Source: CAVQNQ01 sp963714205 (lineage in GTDB: Bacteria; Acidobacteriota; Terriglobia; Bryobacterales; Bryobacteraceae). Taken from it: a stretch of 64,000 bases of DNA. Position 1 is the first letter of the stretch. Every line of letters begins with the position of its first letter. Below the pieces are notes generated by a model. It did not search any database. It saw nothing but the letters and a program-made list of their open reading frames with translations, and was not told the DNA's origin. Positions 55,882 to 64,000 of the stretch are shown piece after piece. The stretch spans positions 372,001 through 436,000 of the forward strand of contig CAVQNQ010000002.1 of assembly GCA_963714205.1 (NCBI GenBank), in the 5' to 3' direction. The translations under genes were made by a program, and so were the position numbers.

Positions 55882-56400
55882 GTGAACCGTTGCACCGTAC
55901 TGATTCTGACCGCCGCCATGGGGGGCGGTTGCGCGCTGGCGCAAACCGGCAACCCGCTGATCGCGGAATCCAAGCAGAGCTACACCTCGATCAAAAACAA
56001 CCTCACCAAAGCCGCCGACAAGATGTCGGAGGCGGATTACAGTTTCAAAGCTACGCCCGATGTTCGCACCTTCGCGGGGCTCATCGGGCACATCGCCGAC
56101 GTGCAGATGCGCATGTGCGCCGGGGTGAAGGGCGAACAGAAGGCCGCTACTGCGTCCTCCATGACCGCCAAGGCGGACCTGGTGGCGGCGCTCAAAGCAT
56201 CCTTCGACGAATGCGACGCCGCCTTCGACAGCCTGACCGATGCAAACGCCATGGAACGCGTCGCCATGGGCCGCGGCCCCGGGCGCACCAAGCTGGGAAC
56301 CCTGCTCAACGCCATCATCCACGACAACGAAGAGTACGGCTACCTGGCCGTCTATATGCGTCTCAAGGGCATAGTTCCGCCCTCGAGCGAAGGCCGTTAG
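55882..56400 (+). CDS. Exported DinB-like four-helix protein
   Basis: The 172 residues begin at a GTG (55882) behind GAGAGGAGAA, with a signal peptide ending ALAQ (about residue 21). The mature part is a DinB/YfiT-like bundle: FAGLIGHIADVQMRMC carries the first histidine of the metal site and LLNAIIHDNEEYGYL the last one. DinB-like proteins are metal-binding hydrolase or thiol-transferase folds usually found in the cytosol. Acidobacteria encode many exported versions of unknown substrate. Confidence 0.8.
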   Translation: MNRCTVLILTAAMGGGCALAQTGNPLIAESKQSYTSIKNNLTKAADKMSEADYSFKATPDVRTFAGLIGHIADVQMRMCAGVKGEQKAATASSMTAKADLVAALKASFDECDAAFDSLTDANAMERVAMGRGPGRTKLGTLLNAIIHDNEEYGYLAVYMRLKGIVPPSSEGR

Positions 56401-56406
56401 TCCAAA

Positions 56407-58953
56407 TCAACGCTGCCACAGGATGGGTGTGGCTTCCAAAGGAACAGATACCCCGTCACGGCGCGGGATGATGCGCGCCGTGTAGTCGGCAGCTGGACGA
56501 GCGGCGGAAACGGTCGCGCTAAATGCGTAGCCGCCGCTCGATCCCACCAGCGGGCGCACCCGTGCCATCTCCCGCCGTTCGGGTGAACCGCCGCCGATTC
56601 CATCCGCATAGATTTCGACTTGCACCGCGTTCGGATCGAGGTCGTCCAGATAGACCTGCGCCTCGAATACGTGTTGCTCTCCGCGGGTTGCCACCGTCAC
56701 CTCACCAAAGCGCAGCGCGTTCCACTTGCTTTCCAGATCGCGCCGCCAATCGACCAGCTGCTCCCCAAACTCACCGTTGCTGGCCGCGCGCGCGCGATAG
56801 GCCGCCGCGCCCGGCAGGTAATGCTGCTCGGTGTATTCCCGCACCGTGCGGTCGGCGGAATACTGCGGGGTCAGCCGCGCCATGCTCTCCCGCATCCGCG
56901 CCACCCACGCAGTGGGGATGCCCCGCTCGTCGCGGGTATAGAACTCGGGGATCACCTCCCGTTCGAGCAGGTCGTAGAGGGCTTCGGCTTCGGCGGCGTC
57001 CCACGCCGGATCGTCGCCGTGTTCCCGGCCGTCACCCAGCGCCCAGCCAACTTCCGGGGTATAAGCCTCCGCCCACCAGCCATCCAGCTCCGAGAGATTG
57101 ATGCCGCCATTCACCAGCACCTTCATGCCGCTGGTTCCGCTCGCCTCCCAGGGGCGCCGCGGTGTGTTGATCCAAACGTCCACACCGGCGACCAGGTGAT
57201 CGGTCAAGAGCATGTCGTAATCGCCCAGAAACATCGCATGCGGGCGGATTTCGGGCCGGCGAATGAACTGCATCCATTGCTTGATGAGATCCTGTCCGGG
57301 ACGGTCCGCCGGGTGGGCCTTGCCGGCGATGATGAGCTGCACCGGGTGCTGCCGGTTCGTCAGGATACTTGCCAGCCGCGCCGGGTCGTGCAAGAGCAGG
57401 TTTGGCCTCTTATAGGTCGCGAAGCGGCGCGCAAAGCCCAGCGTCAGGACATTCGGATCGAGCATATGCCTGGCCCGCTCGACGGCCTCGGCGGAAGCGC
57501 CTGACGCGGCTATCTGCCGGGACAATCGGCCGCGAGCATATTCCACCAGGCACTTGCCGGCGGCCAGGCGAAACTGCCAGAGCTTGACGTCGGAGACGCG
57601 CCGTATGTCCCGCTCGAGATCTTCCGATGTCCCCAGCCAGCGTTCCTTGCCACAGGCCTCGGTCCAGATATCGTCGGCCTCCGCCGAATCCCAGGTGGGC
57701 ACGTGGACCCCGTTGGTCACGTGTCCAACCGGCACCCCGCTTTCCGGCCAGCGCGGAAACAGCGGCAGGAAGAGGCGCCGGCTCACCTGGCCGTGCAGGC
57801 GGCTCACTCCATTCACCGCCCCGCTGCCGTGGATCGCCAGGTATGCCATGTTGAATGGCTCTGAAGAATCGGCCGGGTTCTGGCGGCCCAGCGCCATCAA
57901 ATCGGGGAGCGCGAGGCCGAGCTTCTTTTGGGCGTAGCCCCCCAGATATTGCTCGACAAGGGCGGGAGAGAAACGATCGAAACCGGCGGAAACCGCGGTG
58001 TGCGTGGTGAAGAGATTGCCCGCCCGGGTGACCGCGAGCGCGGCTTCGAAGGGCTGCCCGGTCTGCTCCATAAAGTCGCGCGCGCGTTCCAGGACGGCGA
58101 AGGCCGCGTGCCCTTCATTCAGATGGCATACCTCCGGCTGAAGGCCCACGGCGCGCAGCAGCCGCCAGCCGCCAATTCCAAGGATTATTTCCTGCTGCAG
58201 CCGCAACTCCGGCCCGCCGCCGTAGAGTTCGCTGGTGATGCCCCGGCGCTCGGGGAAATTGGCCGCGTCGTTGCTGTCCAGCAAATAAAGCTTCACCCTG
58301 CCCACCTGAACCTGCCAGGCGCGCAGCCAGACCGAGTATCCCGGCAGGGCGACCTCCAGCCGCAGCCACTCTCCAGTGGGCTGGCGCAAGGGCGTAATCG
58401 GCAACTGTCCGGGATCGTTATACGGAAAGAGCGCTTCCTGCTCTCCGTTCCGGTCGATGACCTGGCGGAAATAGCCCTGCTGGTAGAGCAGACCCACGCC
58501 CGCCACCGGCACACCCAGATCGCTGGCCGCCTTGAGTTGGTCGCCGGCCACATTGCCAAGCCCGCCCGAGTAGATGGGCAGAGCTTCGCTCAGCATGAAT
58601 TCCATGCTGAAGTACGCGACCGAGCGAAGCGGACCCTCCGCATGATTGCGTTGAAACCACGCGGGCGCATCCGCGGCCTGCCGGACGGCCTCGACCAGGC
58701 CATCCACGCTTTTCCGGAAAACGGCATCGGCCAGCACGCGCTCGATCCGGTCGCGCGAGGCGGTCTGCAGCACCACCCAGGGGTTATGCGTGATCTCCCA
58801 CAACTCCGGATCGAGTTGCCGCCATACCTGGTCGGTGGCGTGATTCCAGGACCAGCGCATATCCAGGGCAAGTTCCGCGAGGGAATCGAATCCGTCGATC
58901 CCGGTGGGTAGAAGGTTATGGATGGGGTGGGCCGCGCGGGCCTGGTTGTTCAT
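56407..58953 (-). CDS. glgP: Alpha-glucan (glycogen) phosphorylase, DUF3417 type
   Basis: It releases glucose 1-phosphate from glycogen or maltodextrins using PLP. The 848 residues have an N-terminal DUF3417 domain (LAELALDMRWSWNHATDQVW) and the GT35 core with SGGLGNVAGDQLKAASDLG, VCHLNEGHAAFAVLE and the PLP lysine region EASGTSGMKVLVNGG. A C-terminal beta domain follows. The start ATG at 58953 is behind GGAGATG; the open frame to 58974 is not needed. It ends 6 bases from the convergent DinB gene stop and lies 4 bases downstream of an alcohol dehydrogenase on the same strand. Confidence 0.95.
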   Translation of the reverse strand: MNNQARAAHPIHNLLPTGIDGFDSLAELALDMRWSWNHATDQVWRQLDPELWEITHNPWVVLQTASRDRIERVLADAVFRKSVDGLVEAVRQAADAPAWFQRNHAEGPLRSVAYFSMEFMLSEALPIYSGGLGNVAGDQLKAASDLGVPVAGVGLLYQQGYFRQVIDRNGEQEALFPYNDPGQLPITPLRQPTGEWLRLEVALPGYSVWLRAWQVQVGRVKLYLLDSNDAANFPERRGITSELYGGGPELRLQQEIILGIGGWRLLRAVGLQPEVCHLNEGHAAFAVLERARDFMEQTGQPFEAALAVTRAGNLFTTHTAVSAGFDRFSPALVEQYLGGYAQKKLGLALPDLMALGRQNPADSSEPFNMAYLAIHGSGAVNGVSRLHGQVSRRLFLPLFPRWPESGVPVGHVTNGVHVPTWDSAEADDIWTEACGKERWLGTSEDLERDIRRVSDVKLWQFRLAAGKCLVEYARGRLSRQIAASGASAEAVERARHMLDPNVLTLGFARRFATYKRPNLLLHDPARLASILTNRQHPVQLIIAGKAHPADRPGQDLIKQWMQFIRRPEIRPHAMFLGDYDMLLTDHLVAGVDVWINTPRRPWEASGTSGMKVLVNGGINLSELDGWWAEAYTPEVGWALGDGREHGDDPAWDAAEAEALYDLLEREVIPEFYTRDERGIPTAWVARMRESMARLTPQYSADRTVREYTEQHYLPGAAAYRARAASNGEFGEQLVDWRRDLESKWNALRFGEVTVATRGEQHVFEAQVYLDDLDPNAVQVEIYADGIGGGSPERREMARVRPLVGSSGGYAFSATVSAARPAADYTARIIPRRDGVSVPLEATPILWQR

Positions 58954-58957
58954 AAGG

Positions 58958-59956
58958 TCATCTCCGTGGGACAATTACCGCGGCCCCGTCCACTGAATCG
59001 CTCTTGATCGCGGTCAGGGCCTCGTTGGCGCGATCCAGCGGGTAGGACGTTACGCGGGCCTCGATGCCGATCTCGCCCGCCAGATGGAGGAAATCGGTGG
59101 CGTCGGCGCGGGTCATGTTGGCGACGCTGCGAATCTGGCGTTCGCCCCAAAGCAGCCGGTCGTAATCGAACTCCGGCATGCGATCGAGGTGAATGGCGTT
59201 GATCGCCACCACGCCGCCTTTGCGGAGACTGGCGAGAGCCGCCACGACGACGTCTCCGCTCGGGGCGAAGGTAATGGCGCGATCGAGATCCACGGGCGGC
59301 TTTGCGTGTTCATCGCCGATCCAGGCGGCTCCCAGCGAAGCGGCCAGCCGGCGGTGCGACGCGCCGCGCGTCGAGACATAGACCTTGCATTTCCACGCGT
59401 GCAGCACGGAGATGGCCAGCGAAGCCGAGGAACCGAAGCCGAACAGCCCCACGTTTTCGCCGCGTTCCACGCCGGCCACCCGCAGGCTGCGAAAGCCGAT
59501 GATACCGGCGCAGAGCAGCGGCGCCGCATGCAAATCGTCGAGCGCTGCCGGCAGGGGAAAGACGAAATCCGTACGCGCCACGGCATATTCCGCGTAGCCG
59601 CCGTCCACGGTGTAACCGGTGAAGGTGGGCGCATCACAGAGGTTCTCAAGGTGCCGACGGCAGTACGGGCAACTTCCATCCACACCGCCGACCCACGAAA
59701 CACCAACGCGGGCGCCGGCTGGGAGATCCGGCGTGCCGCCCTCGATAATATCGCCGACAATCTGGTGTCCCGGAATCAGGGGTGAGCGCAACTGCGCCAG
59801 CTCGCCTTCCACGATGTGGAGGTCGGTCCGGCACACTCCGCAAGCGCGAACGCGCAGCAAGACCTGTCCGGCCCCCGGCTGAGGGCGCGCCACATCCACG
59901 ATCTCCAAAGGACTCTTCCGAATATCGGCCGGCGCGCGCAGGATGGCCGCTTTCAT
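58958..59956 (-). CDS. Zinc-dependent alcohol dehydrogenase
   Basis: The 332-residue medium-chain dehydrogenase has the catalytic zinc cysteine in ACGVCRTDLHIVEG, then IPGHQIVGDI, the structural zinc cysteines in CPYCRRHLENLC and the Rossmann site VGLFGFGSSASLAISVL. The start is the ATG at 59956 behind GAGGAG, just before KAAILRAP. The longer open frame (to 60175) crosses a divergent gene and is rejected. It is translationally close to glgP, an odd pairing that links glycogen breakdown with a reductive step. Confidence 0.9.
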   Translation of the reverse strand: MKAAILRAPADIRKSPLEIVDVARPQPGAGQVLLRVRACGVCRTDLHIVEGELAQLRSPLIPGHQIVGDIIEGGTPDLPAGARVGVSWVGGVDGSCPYCRRHLENLCDAPTFTGYTVDGGYAEYAVARTDFVFPLPAALDDLHAAPLLCAGIIGFRSLRVAGVERGENVGLFGFGSSASLAISVLHAWKCKVYVSTRGASHRRLAASLGAAWIGDEHAKPPVDLDRAITFAPSGDVVVAALASLRKGGVVAINAIHLDRMPEFDYDRLLWGERQIRSVANMTRADATDFLHLAGEIGIEARVTSYPLDRANEALTAIKSDSVDGAAVIVPRR

Positions 59957-60046
59957 AACCGATTTGCTCCTCTTGCCCTCCACCATGATCTCGCGCCTTT
60001 CGTTGGATGTAAAATCGGTGCTGGCCGTGAAAGGAACCACAACCGA

Positions 60047-60895
60047 ATGAAGCGCAATGAGCTGGATCGAGCGACAGAAGCACAATATGGCCAACTCGTG
60101 GAACGGATAGTCGCCCGGCTGAAGAGCCAGCCGGGAGATGTGTGGTCTCAGTTCTCCGCCGGTATTCAAGGGCACGACTCCGTTCTCTTCGAAGAAGCCG
60201 ATCGCGTGGTGAAGGAAGCATGCCTGGAAGCCGTGCGCGCCTGTTCCAATCCCGAACTGGGAGTGCTCTGGCGCGGTTCGGATGCGTTATGGACGAGCAC
60301 CGGCGACGATCCGGGTATTCGCGCGGCCTGGGAGGAGGGAGTGCATCGGGAGTTGTATGAACGCGTCAGGTACGCGGCCGGCGAAGCCGCCTTGGGCGGT
60401 GACGAGGAAAAGCGAAAAAAAGACGAATTTCAGGCGAATTTCCGTTTCGAAGCCGACGACCTGGTCTTCTTGCAGAAGGTCGCCCGGAGGCTCGCGTCTT
60501 TGACCGCCAAGCCAGGCCTTGCTCCGGAAAAGGCCGCCGCAATCAGGCGCGCGGTAGCGGCACTGAAGAAGCTGCCGGGGCTGACACCCGGGATTAACGT
60601 TCGCATCGAAGTCGGCCACCGTATGGGAGGCGAGGAATTCAGCGAGAGCTACCGTTACACGGTCGAACTGGATCGGCAGCGGATCGCGATCGGCGCCAGT
60701 GGCAGCCAACACGATCCCGCGGTTGGCACGACCTCCTTTACCCTGGAGTCGCTCAAATGGTACGCCGATGGCCAAACCGCGCATGAGGGCAACCGGGACA
60801 TCTGGCTGGAGCGGTTGGCCTACGCGCTCACCCGCGACCACACCGTAAACGCAACCTCCGGCGAAAGCCACGAAAACCGGGCGCTGCCCACTTGA
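60047..60895 (+). CDS. Protein of unknown function
   Basis: It has 282 residues from the ATG at 60047 behind AAGGA. The sequence is charged and helical in its first half, with a basic EEKRKKDEF stretch at about 125. A second half contains VNVRIEVGHRMGGEEFSESY-type strand signals. No family, signal peptide or membrane helix is seen. Related genes may exist in Acidobacteria, but I cannot name one. It is divergent from the alcohol dehydrogenase gene across 90 bases. Confidence 0.6.
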   Translation: MKRNELDRATEAQYGQLVERIVARLKSQPGDVWSQFSAGIQGHDSVLFEEADRVVKEACLEAVRACSNPELGVLWRGSDALWTSTGDDPGIRAAWEEGVHRELYERVRYAAGEAALGGDEEKRKKDEFQANFRFEADDLVFLQKVARRLASLTAKPGLAPEKAAAIRRAVAALKKLPGLTPGINVRIEVGHRMGGEEFSESYRYTVELDRQRIAIGASGSQHDPAVGTTSFTLESLKWYADGQTAHEGNRDIWLERLAYALTRDHTVNATSGESHENRALPT

Positions 60896-61001
60896 TCCGC
60901 GCTATGGTATAAACTAATCAGATGTCCGGAGTCCTATATCGGGATTCCAGGGGACCAGTTTACGGGCCGCCGGCCGGCACCGGCGGAAACGGGAGGCAGA
61001 T

Positions 61002-61877
61002 ATGCCGATGAATCGACGCGACTTTTTCCAGAAGGCGGCTATCGGGACAGCCGGCACCGCCCTCATCTCGGCGCTCGCGAGACCGGAATGGCTCCGGGGC
61101 GCCACTACCCCTCGCAAAGCGAATGACGTCATATTGTTAGGGCCGGAAAAGATCAGGGTGGCCCGCATGGCCGTCGGCATGGGGACCCTTTCCGGCAACG
61201 TGCAGCGCGAAATGGGACTCCAGGGCGGGGCCGACCACCTCAAGTTCGCCTTCGACCAGGGACAGTTCTTCTGGGATACGGCCGACGCTTACAAGACGCA
61301 TCCGCATATCAAACAAGCCTTGAAGAGCGTTCCGCGCGAAAAGGTCACCATCATGACCAAGACGGATGTGCACACAGCCGCCGACATGAAGAGCGACCTG
61401 GATCGCTTCCGGCAGGAATTGGGGACGGATTACATCGACATCGTCCTGCTGCACGGAATGCGGTCGCCCAAGTGGACGGACGAGTTCAAGCCGGTTATGG
61501 ACGTGCTTTCGGAAGCCAAGGCGAAAGGCGTCATCAAATGCCACGGGGCATCTATCCATTCCCTGGAGGCGATGGCGTTGGCCGCCAAGGACCCCTGGTG
61601 CCAGGTTCACTTGCAGGGCATCAATCATGCCGGCATTAGGATGGACTCGACCAACCCGGCCGACGTCGTAGCAATATTCCGCCAGTCGAAGGCGAATGGC
61701 AAGGGCGTCCTCGGTATGAAGATCCTCGGTGAGGGCCGCCTGAGAGACCGCATCGACCAAACGCTGCATTTTGTCCTGAATCTCGATTGCCTGGATGCTT
61801 TCACAATCGGCGCGGGGAATCCCAAGGAGCTCGCCGACCTGATCAAGCGCATACCGAATGCTTCCGTGGCGGCCTGA
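61002..61877 (+). CDS. Exported aldo/keto reductase
   Basis: The 291 residues begin MPMNRRDFFQKAAIGTAGTALIS, a Tat signal, followed by an aldo/keto reductase barrel: MGTLSGNVQRE, FFWDTADAYKTHPHI (the Asp-Tyr pair), MTKTDVHT and the strand TDYIDIVLLHGM. The tail includes MKILGEGR and TIGAGNPKEL. Tat export with a nucleotide-using barrel is seen in Acidobacteria; whether it is active in the periplasm is not known. It lies 106 bases after the unknown gene. Confidence 0.85.
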   Translation: MPMNRRDFFQKAAIGTAGTALISALARPEWLRGATTPRKANDVILLGPEKIRVARMAVGMGTLSGNVQREMGLQGGADHLKFAFDQGQFFWDTADAYKTHPHIKQALKSVPREKVTIMTKTDVHTAADMKSDLDRFRQELGTDYIDIVLLHGMRSPKWTDEFKPVMDVLSEAKAKGVIKCHGASIHSLEAMALAAKDPWCQVHLQGINHAGIRMDSTNPADVVAIFRQSKANGKGVLGMKILGEGRLRDRIDQTLHFVLNLDCLDAFTIGAGNPKELADLIKRIPNASVAA

Positions 61878-61900
61878 GCGCACCATCCCGAACGGGCATC

Positions 61901-62623
61901 GTGCCTGCCACGGTGCCCTTCGCTTCCGCTATCGCTGACTGTCGCCGCTTCGGAGCCTGCTTGCTTCGCCGTCCTACCCTCGCCTATGTGGCACCGTTCG
62001 CGGCCTATGTCGGCATCCTGGCGCTGGGCCGCGCGCTGGGATGGTCTCCGCAGCTCGTCTTTCCAATCCTCCTACTTGTTGTTTCGGGCCTCCTGGTGTG
62101 GGTCTCCCGCCCCTACATTTCCCTGCGAGCATCCCAACCCTGGGCCAGCGCCTTTCTCGGCATAGCCGTCTTTCTGGTTTGGATCGCGCCCGACCAGCTC
62201 TTCGGCTACCGGCATCACTGGATCTTCGAAAATGCCATAACCGGCGCAGCCGTCAGCTCGCTGGCTCCGGCTCTGCGCCACAATGTATTTTTTCTTACAT
62301 GCCGGGTGGCCAGCTCGGTGCTGCTCGTCCCCATAATCGAGGAGCTTTTCTGGCGCGGCTGGCTGATGCGCTGGCTGGTGGGAATCGATTTCCTGAAAGT
62401 TCCGCTGGGCGCTTTCTCGCCCGCGTCTTTCTGGCTGGTAGCCGTCTTATTCGCTTCCGAGCACGGCCCTTATTGGGAGGTGGGCCTGGCGGCCGGAATC
62501 GCTTACAACTGGTGGATGGTGCGCACCCGCAACCTGGCCGATTGCATGGTGGCCCATGCCGTCACCAACGCCCTTCTGTCCGCTTACGTGCTGATCGCAG
62601 GGCTGTGGCAGTATTGGTTATAA
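61901..62623 (+). CDS. CPBP-family intramembrane protease
   Basis: This membrane protein of about 240 residues has roughly six helices. The CPBP (CAAX protease and bacteriocin-processing) signature is visible: EELFWRGWLMR, the glutamate pair and arginine of the first motif, and the later histidines in ASEHGPY and MVAHAVTNALL. It has the wording of the CAAX prenyl protease-related proteins associated with exosortase systems, but no exosortase is here. The start is uncertain: GTG at 61901 or a later GTG/TTG. Confidence 0.8.
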   Translation: MPATVPFASAIADCRRFGACLLRRPTLAYVAPFAAYVGILALGRALGWSPQLVFPILLLVVSGLLVWVSRPYISLRASQPWASAFLGIAVFLVWIAPDQLFGYRHHWIFENAITGAAVSSLAPALRHNVFFLTCRVASSVLLVPIIEELFWRGWLMRWLVGIDFLKVPLGAFSPASFWLVAVLFASEHGPYWEVGLAAGIAYNWWMVRTRNLADCMVAHAVTNALLSAYVLIAGLWQYWL

Positions 62624-62856
62624 ACCGGACGGGGCCGGCGCGCATCCAATAACTGACGGGGCAAAGAAGCCTTTCCTTCTCCTCGTTTGGGGCTTCGGAC
62701 TACCGCGGCTTGTCGGGCCCCGCATTCCGGAGCCCCAGCTGCCTGCCACCTGGGCATGGTGCACCGTTTCCCGCCGGATTCTTATATAATGTTCCTAATC
62801 CCCTGATTCGGACGGAAGAGCACCAGCAGCACCAGTCTATCGAAGGATTTTGAAGC
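62624..62856. promoter_or_regulatory. Intergenic region before the terminal aminotransferase
   Basis: These 233 bases hold no credible gene. A perfect -10 box TATAAT is at 62785-62790, about 67 bases before the aminotransferase ATG; no strong -35 box is at the ideal distance. A GAAGCC/GGCTTC inverted pair around 62665-62700 may end the protease transcript. Confidence 0.4.
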
Positions 62857-64000
62857 ATGAATTTAAGCCAGATGGCGAGGTCTATATGCGAGTCCCCCAC
62901 TCTCAAGCTGAACGAGACCGCAGCATTGCTGAGAGATAAGGGCGAGCCGGTTATCCACCTGGGAGGCGGTGAACCGAAGAGCAAGGCGCCCATTGAAGCC
63001 GTCGTGAACTGCGCGGCCTTGCTGCATACCGGTGATGTCAAGTACACTCCGGCCGATGGCATTCCGGCATTGAAGAAGGCCATTATTCGTTACACGGAGG
63101 AGCATTACAACCGGCTGGCCGCGCCATCCAACGTGATTGCCTCGAGCGGGGCCAAGCAGGCCCTCATGGTCTTCCTGCACGCCATCCTCGATCCTAAGGA
63201 CGAGGTCATCTTTCCGGTGCCGTATTGGGTCAGCTATCCGGAAATGGTGAAGCTGGCCGGCGGGGTCCCGGTGCCCGTGACAGCGCAGGATGGCGGTTTC
63301 GAACCCACCCTGGAGGAGATCGAACAGGCCATTGGTCCGTATACCAAAGCGGTCATCCTCAACAGCCCCAACAACCCCTCGGGAGCCGTGTACTCGGATG
63401 CCTTCGTGGCCGGCGTGGTGGAACTGTGCGAATCGCGCGGCCTCTTCCTGGCGATGGACGACACCTATAACCGCCTGATCTTCGACAATCGCCCGCCCAC
63501 CAACTGCTACGACTACTCCCATGAGCCGAGCCTGGACAACTCCAAGCTGGTGGTCATCAACTGCGTTTCAAAGATGTATGCCATGACCGGTTTCCGCGTC
63601 GGCTGGGCGGTCGGCGCCAAGGATCTGATCCGCGCCATGACCAATATCCAGTCGCAGGAGACTTCCGGTCCGGCGGCGCCTTCGCAGTGGGCCGCGGTGG
63701 GGGCGCTCAATGGCGTGCAATCCTCCATCGAAGCATTGCGGCTGACCCTGGAAAACAACCGCAACGTCATGCTGAATCATTTGAATGCCATCCCGGGAGT
63801 GAAGGCCGTCAAACCTGGCGGAACGTTTTACACCTTCCCGGATTTCAGCGCTTATCAGAAGGACTCCCAGAAACTCGCGCGCTTTCTGCTGGACAAGGTC
63901 CGGGTGGTCACCATCCCCGGCCGCGAATTCGGCATGGAGGGACACCTCCGGATGAGCTTCTGCGGCACCATCAAAGAGCTCACCGAGGGGATCACGCGCA
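62857..64000 (+). CDS. PLP aminotransferase, class I (3' end missing)
   Basis: The 381 residues seen run off the window. The start NLSQMARSICESPTLKLNE, then VIHLGGGEPKSKAP, DVKYTPADGIPALKKAI, SGAKQALMVFL and SPNNPSGAVY match class I aminotransferases of the aspartate aminotransferase branch. The Schiff-base lysine is in CVSKMYAMTGFRVGWAVGA. It ends in PGREFGMEGHLRMSFC, with the substrate-carboxylate arginine, so only a short C-terminal piece is missing. The substrate is aspartate or a related amino acid by family. Confidence 0.92.
   Translation, partial: MNLSQMARSICESPTLKLNETAALLRDKGEPVIHLGGGEPKSKAPIEAVVNCAALLHTGDVKYTPADGIPALKKAIIRYTEEHYNRLAAPSNVIASSGAKQALMVFLHAILDPKDEVIFPVPYWVSYPEMVKLAGGVPVPVTAQDGGFEPTLEEIEQAIGPYTKAVILNSPNNPSGAVYSDAFVAGVVELCESRGLFLAMDDTYNRLIFDNRPPTNCYDYSHEPSLDNSKLVVINCVSKMYAMTGFRVGWAVGAKDLIRAMTNIQSQETSGPAAPSQWAAVGALNGVQSSIEALRLTLENNRNVMLNHLNAIPGVKAVKPGGTFYTFPDFSAYQKDSQKLARFLLDKVRVVTIPGREFGMEGHLRMSFCGTIKELTEGITR

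Overview
The window is high-GC, densely coded chromosomal DNA from a bacterium, most likely an acidobacterium of the Solibacter/Bryobacter type. That placement is an inference from gene content: Gram-negative housekeeping genes (OmpH/Skp, secretin, LolC/E-type permease, KdsC), many short secreted oxidoreductases with Tat-like leaders, a DUF362 protein, a secreted RraA-like protein, a secreted DinB protein and a lone class D-like sortase. The complete 16S gene at 13.7-15.2 kb could settle it by alignment. Both window edges cut genes: a biotin carboxylase at the left and a PLP aminotransferase at the right.

Layout, 0-13.4 kb: a split acyl-CoA carboxylase (biotin carboxylase plus carrier protein); a methyl-cycle module (ahcY-metK) facing a divergent ArsR/methyltransferase-fold regulator, with a perfect palindrome at the ahcY promoter that suggests SahR-type control by S-adenosylhomocysteine; a chemoreceptor; citrate synthase; OmpH; a solitary groES; a secretin and a divergent MscS channel. 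13.4-18.9 kb: a complete rRNA operon (leader with boxA, 16S, tRNA-Ala, tRNA-Ile, 23S, 5S, terminator), in which the two spacer tRNAs are in the reverse of the usual order.

19-40 kb: information processing and central metabolism. This holds an RRM protein converging on rpoD across a 22-bp inverted repeat, dnaG-rpoD, a gnd/sugar-kinase/kdsC operon, tilS, an ftsH reading frame broken by one extra base near 28,990, an HAD phosphatase, a fused aroD-aroE, an amidase with a small leader-bearing partner, lysS-lolC/E, an old-yellow-enzyme reductase, an EgtD-like methyltransferase and fabI. 40.4-42.2 kb is an accessory scar: a truncated dapA-like gene, an unrecognised fragment, a decayed NifX-like gene, and an intact nucleotidyltransferase with a small overlapping partner that resembles a toxin-antitoxin or minimal-nucleotidyltransferase pair.

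42.2-64 kb: L-2-hydroxyglutarate oxidase, an ATP-grasp-like protein, secreted DUF362 and RraA-like proteins, a NarL-type two-component pair followed by a sortase and its probable substrate, an AlaC-like aminotransferase, a block of exported proteins of unknown function including two tandem paralogues, a TlpA/DsbD-alpha pair, glycogen phosphorylase with an alcohol dehydrogenase, a Tat-exported aldo/keto reductase and a CPBP protease. The most interesting items are the SahR-like switch, the sortase-substrate locus, the ftsH frameshift, the reversed spacer tRNAs and the small nucleotidyltransferase pair.
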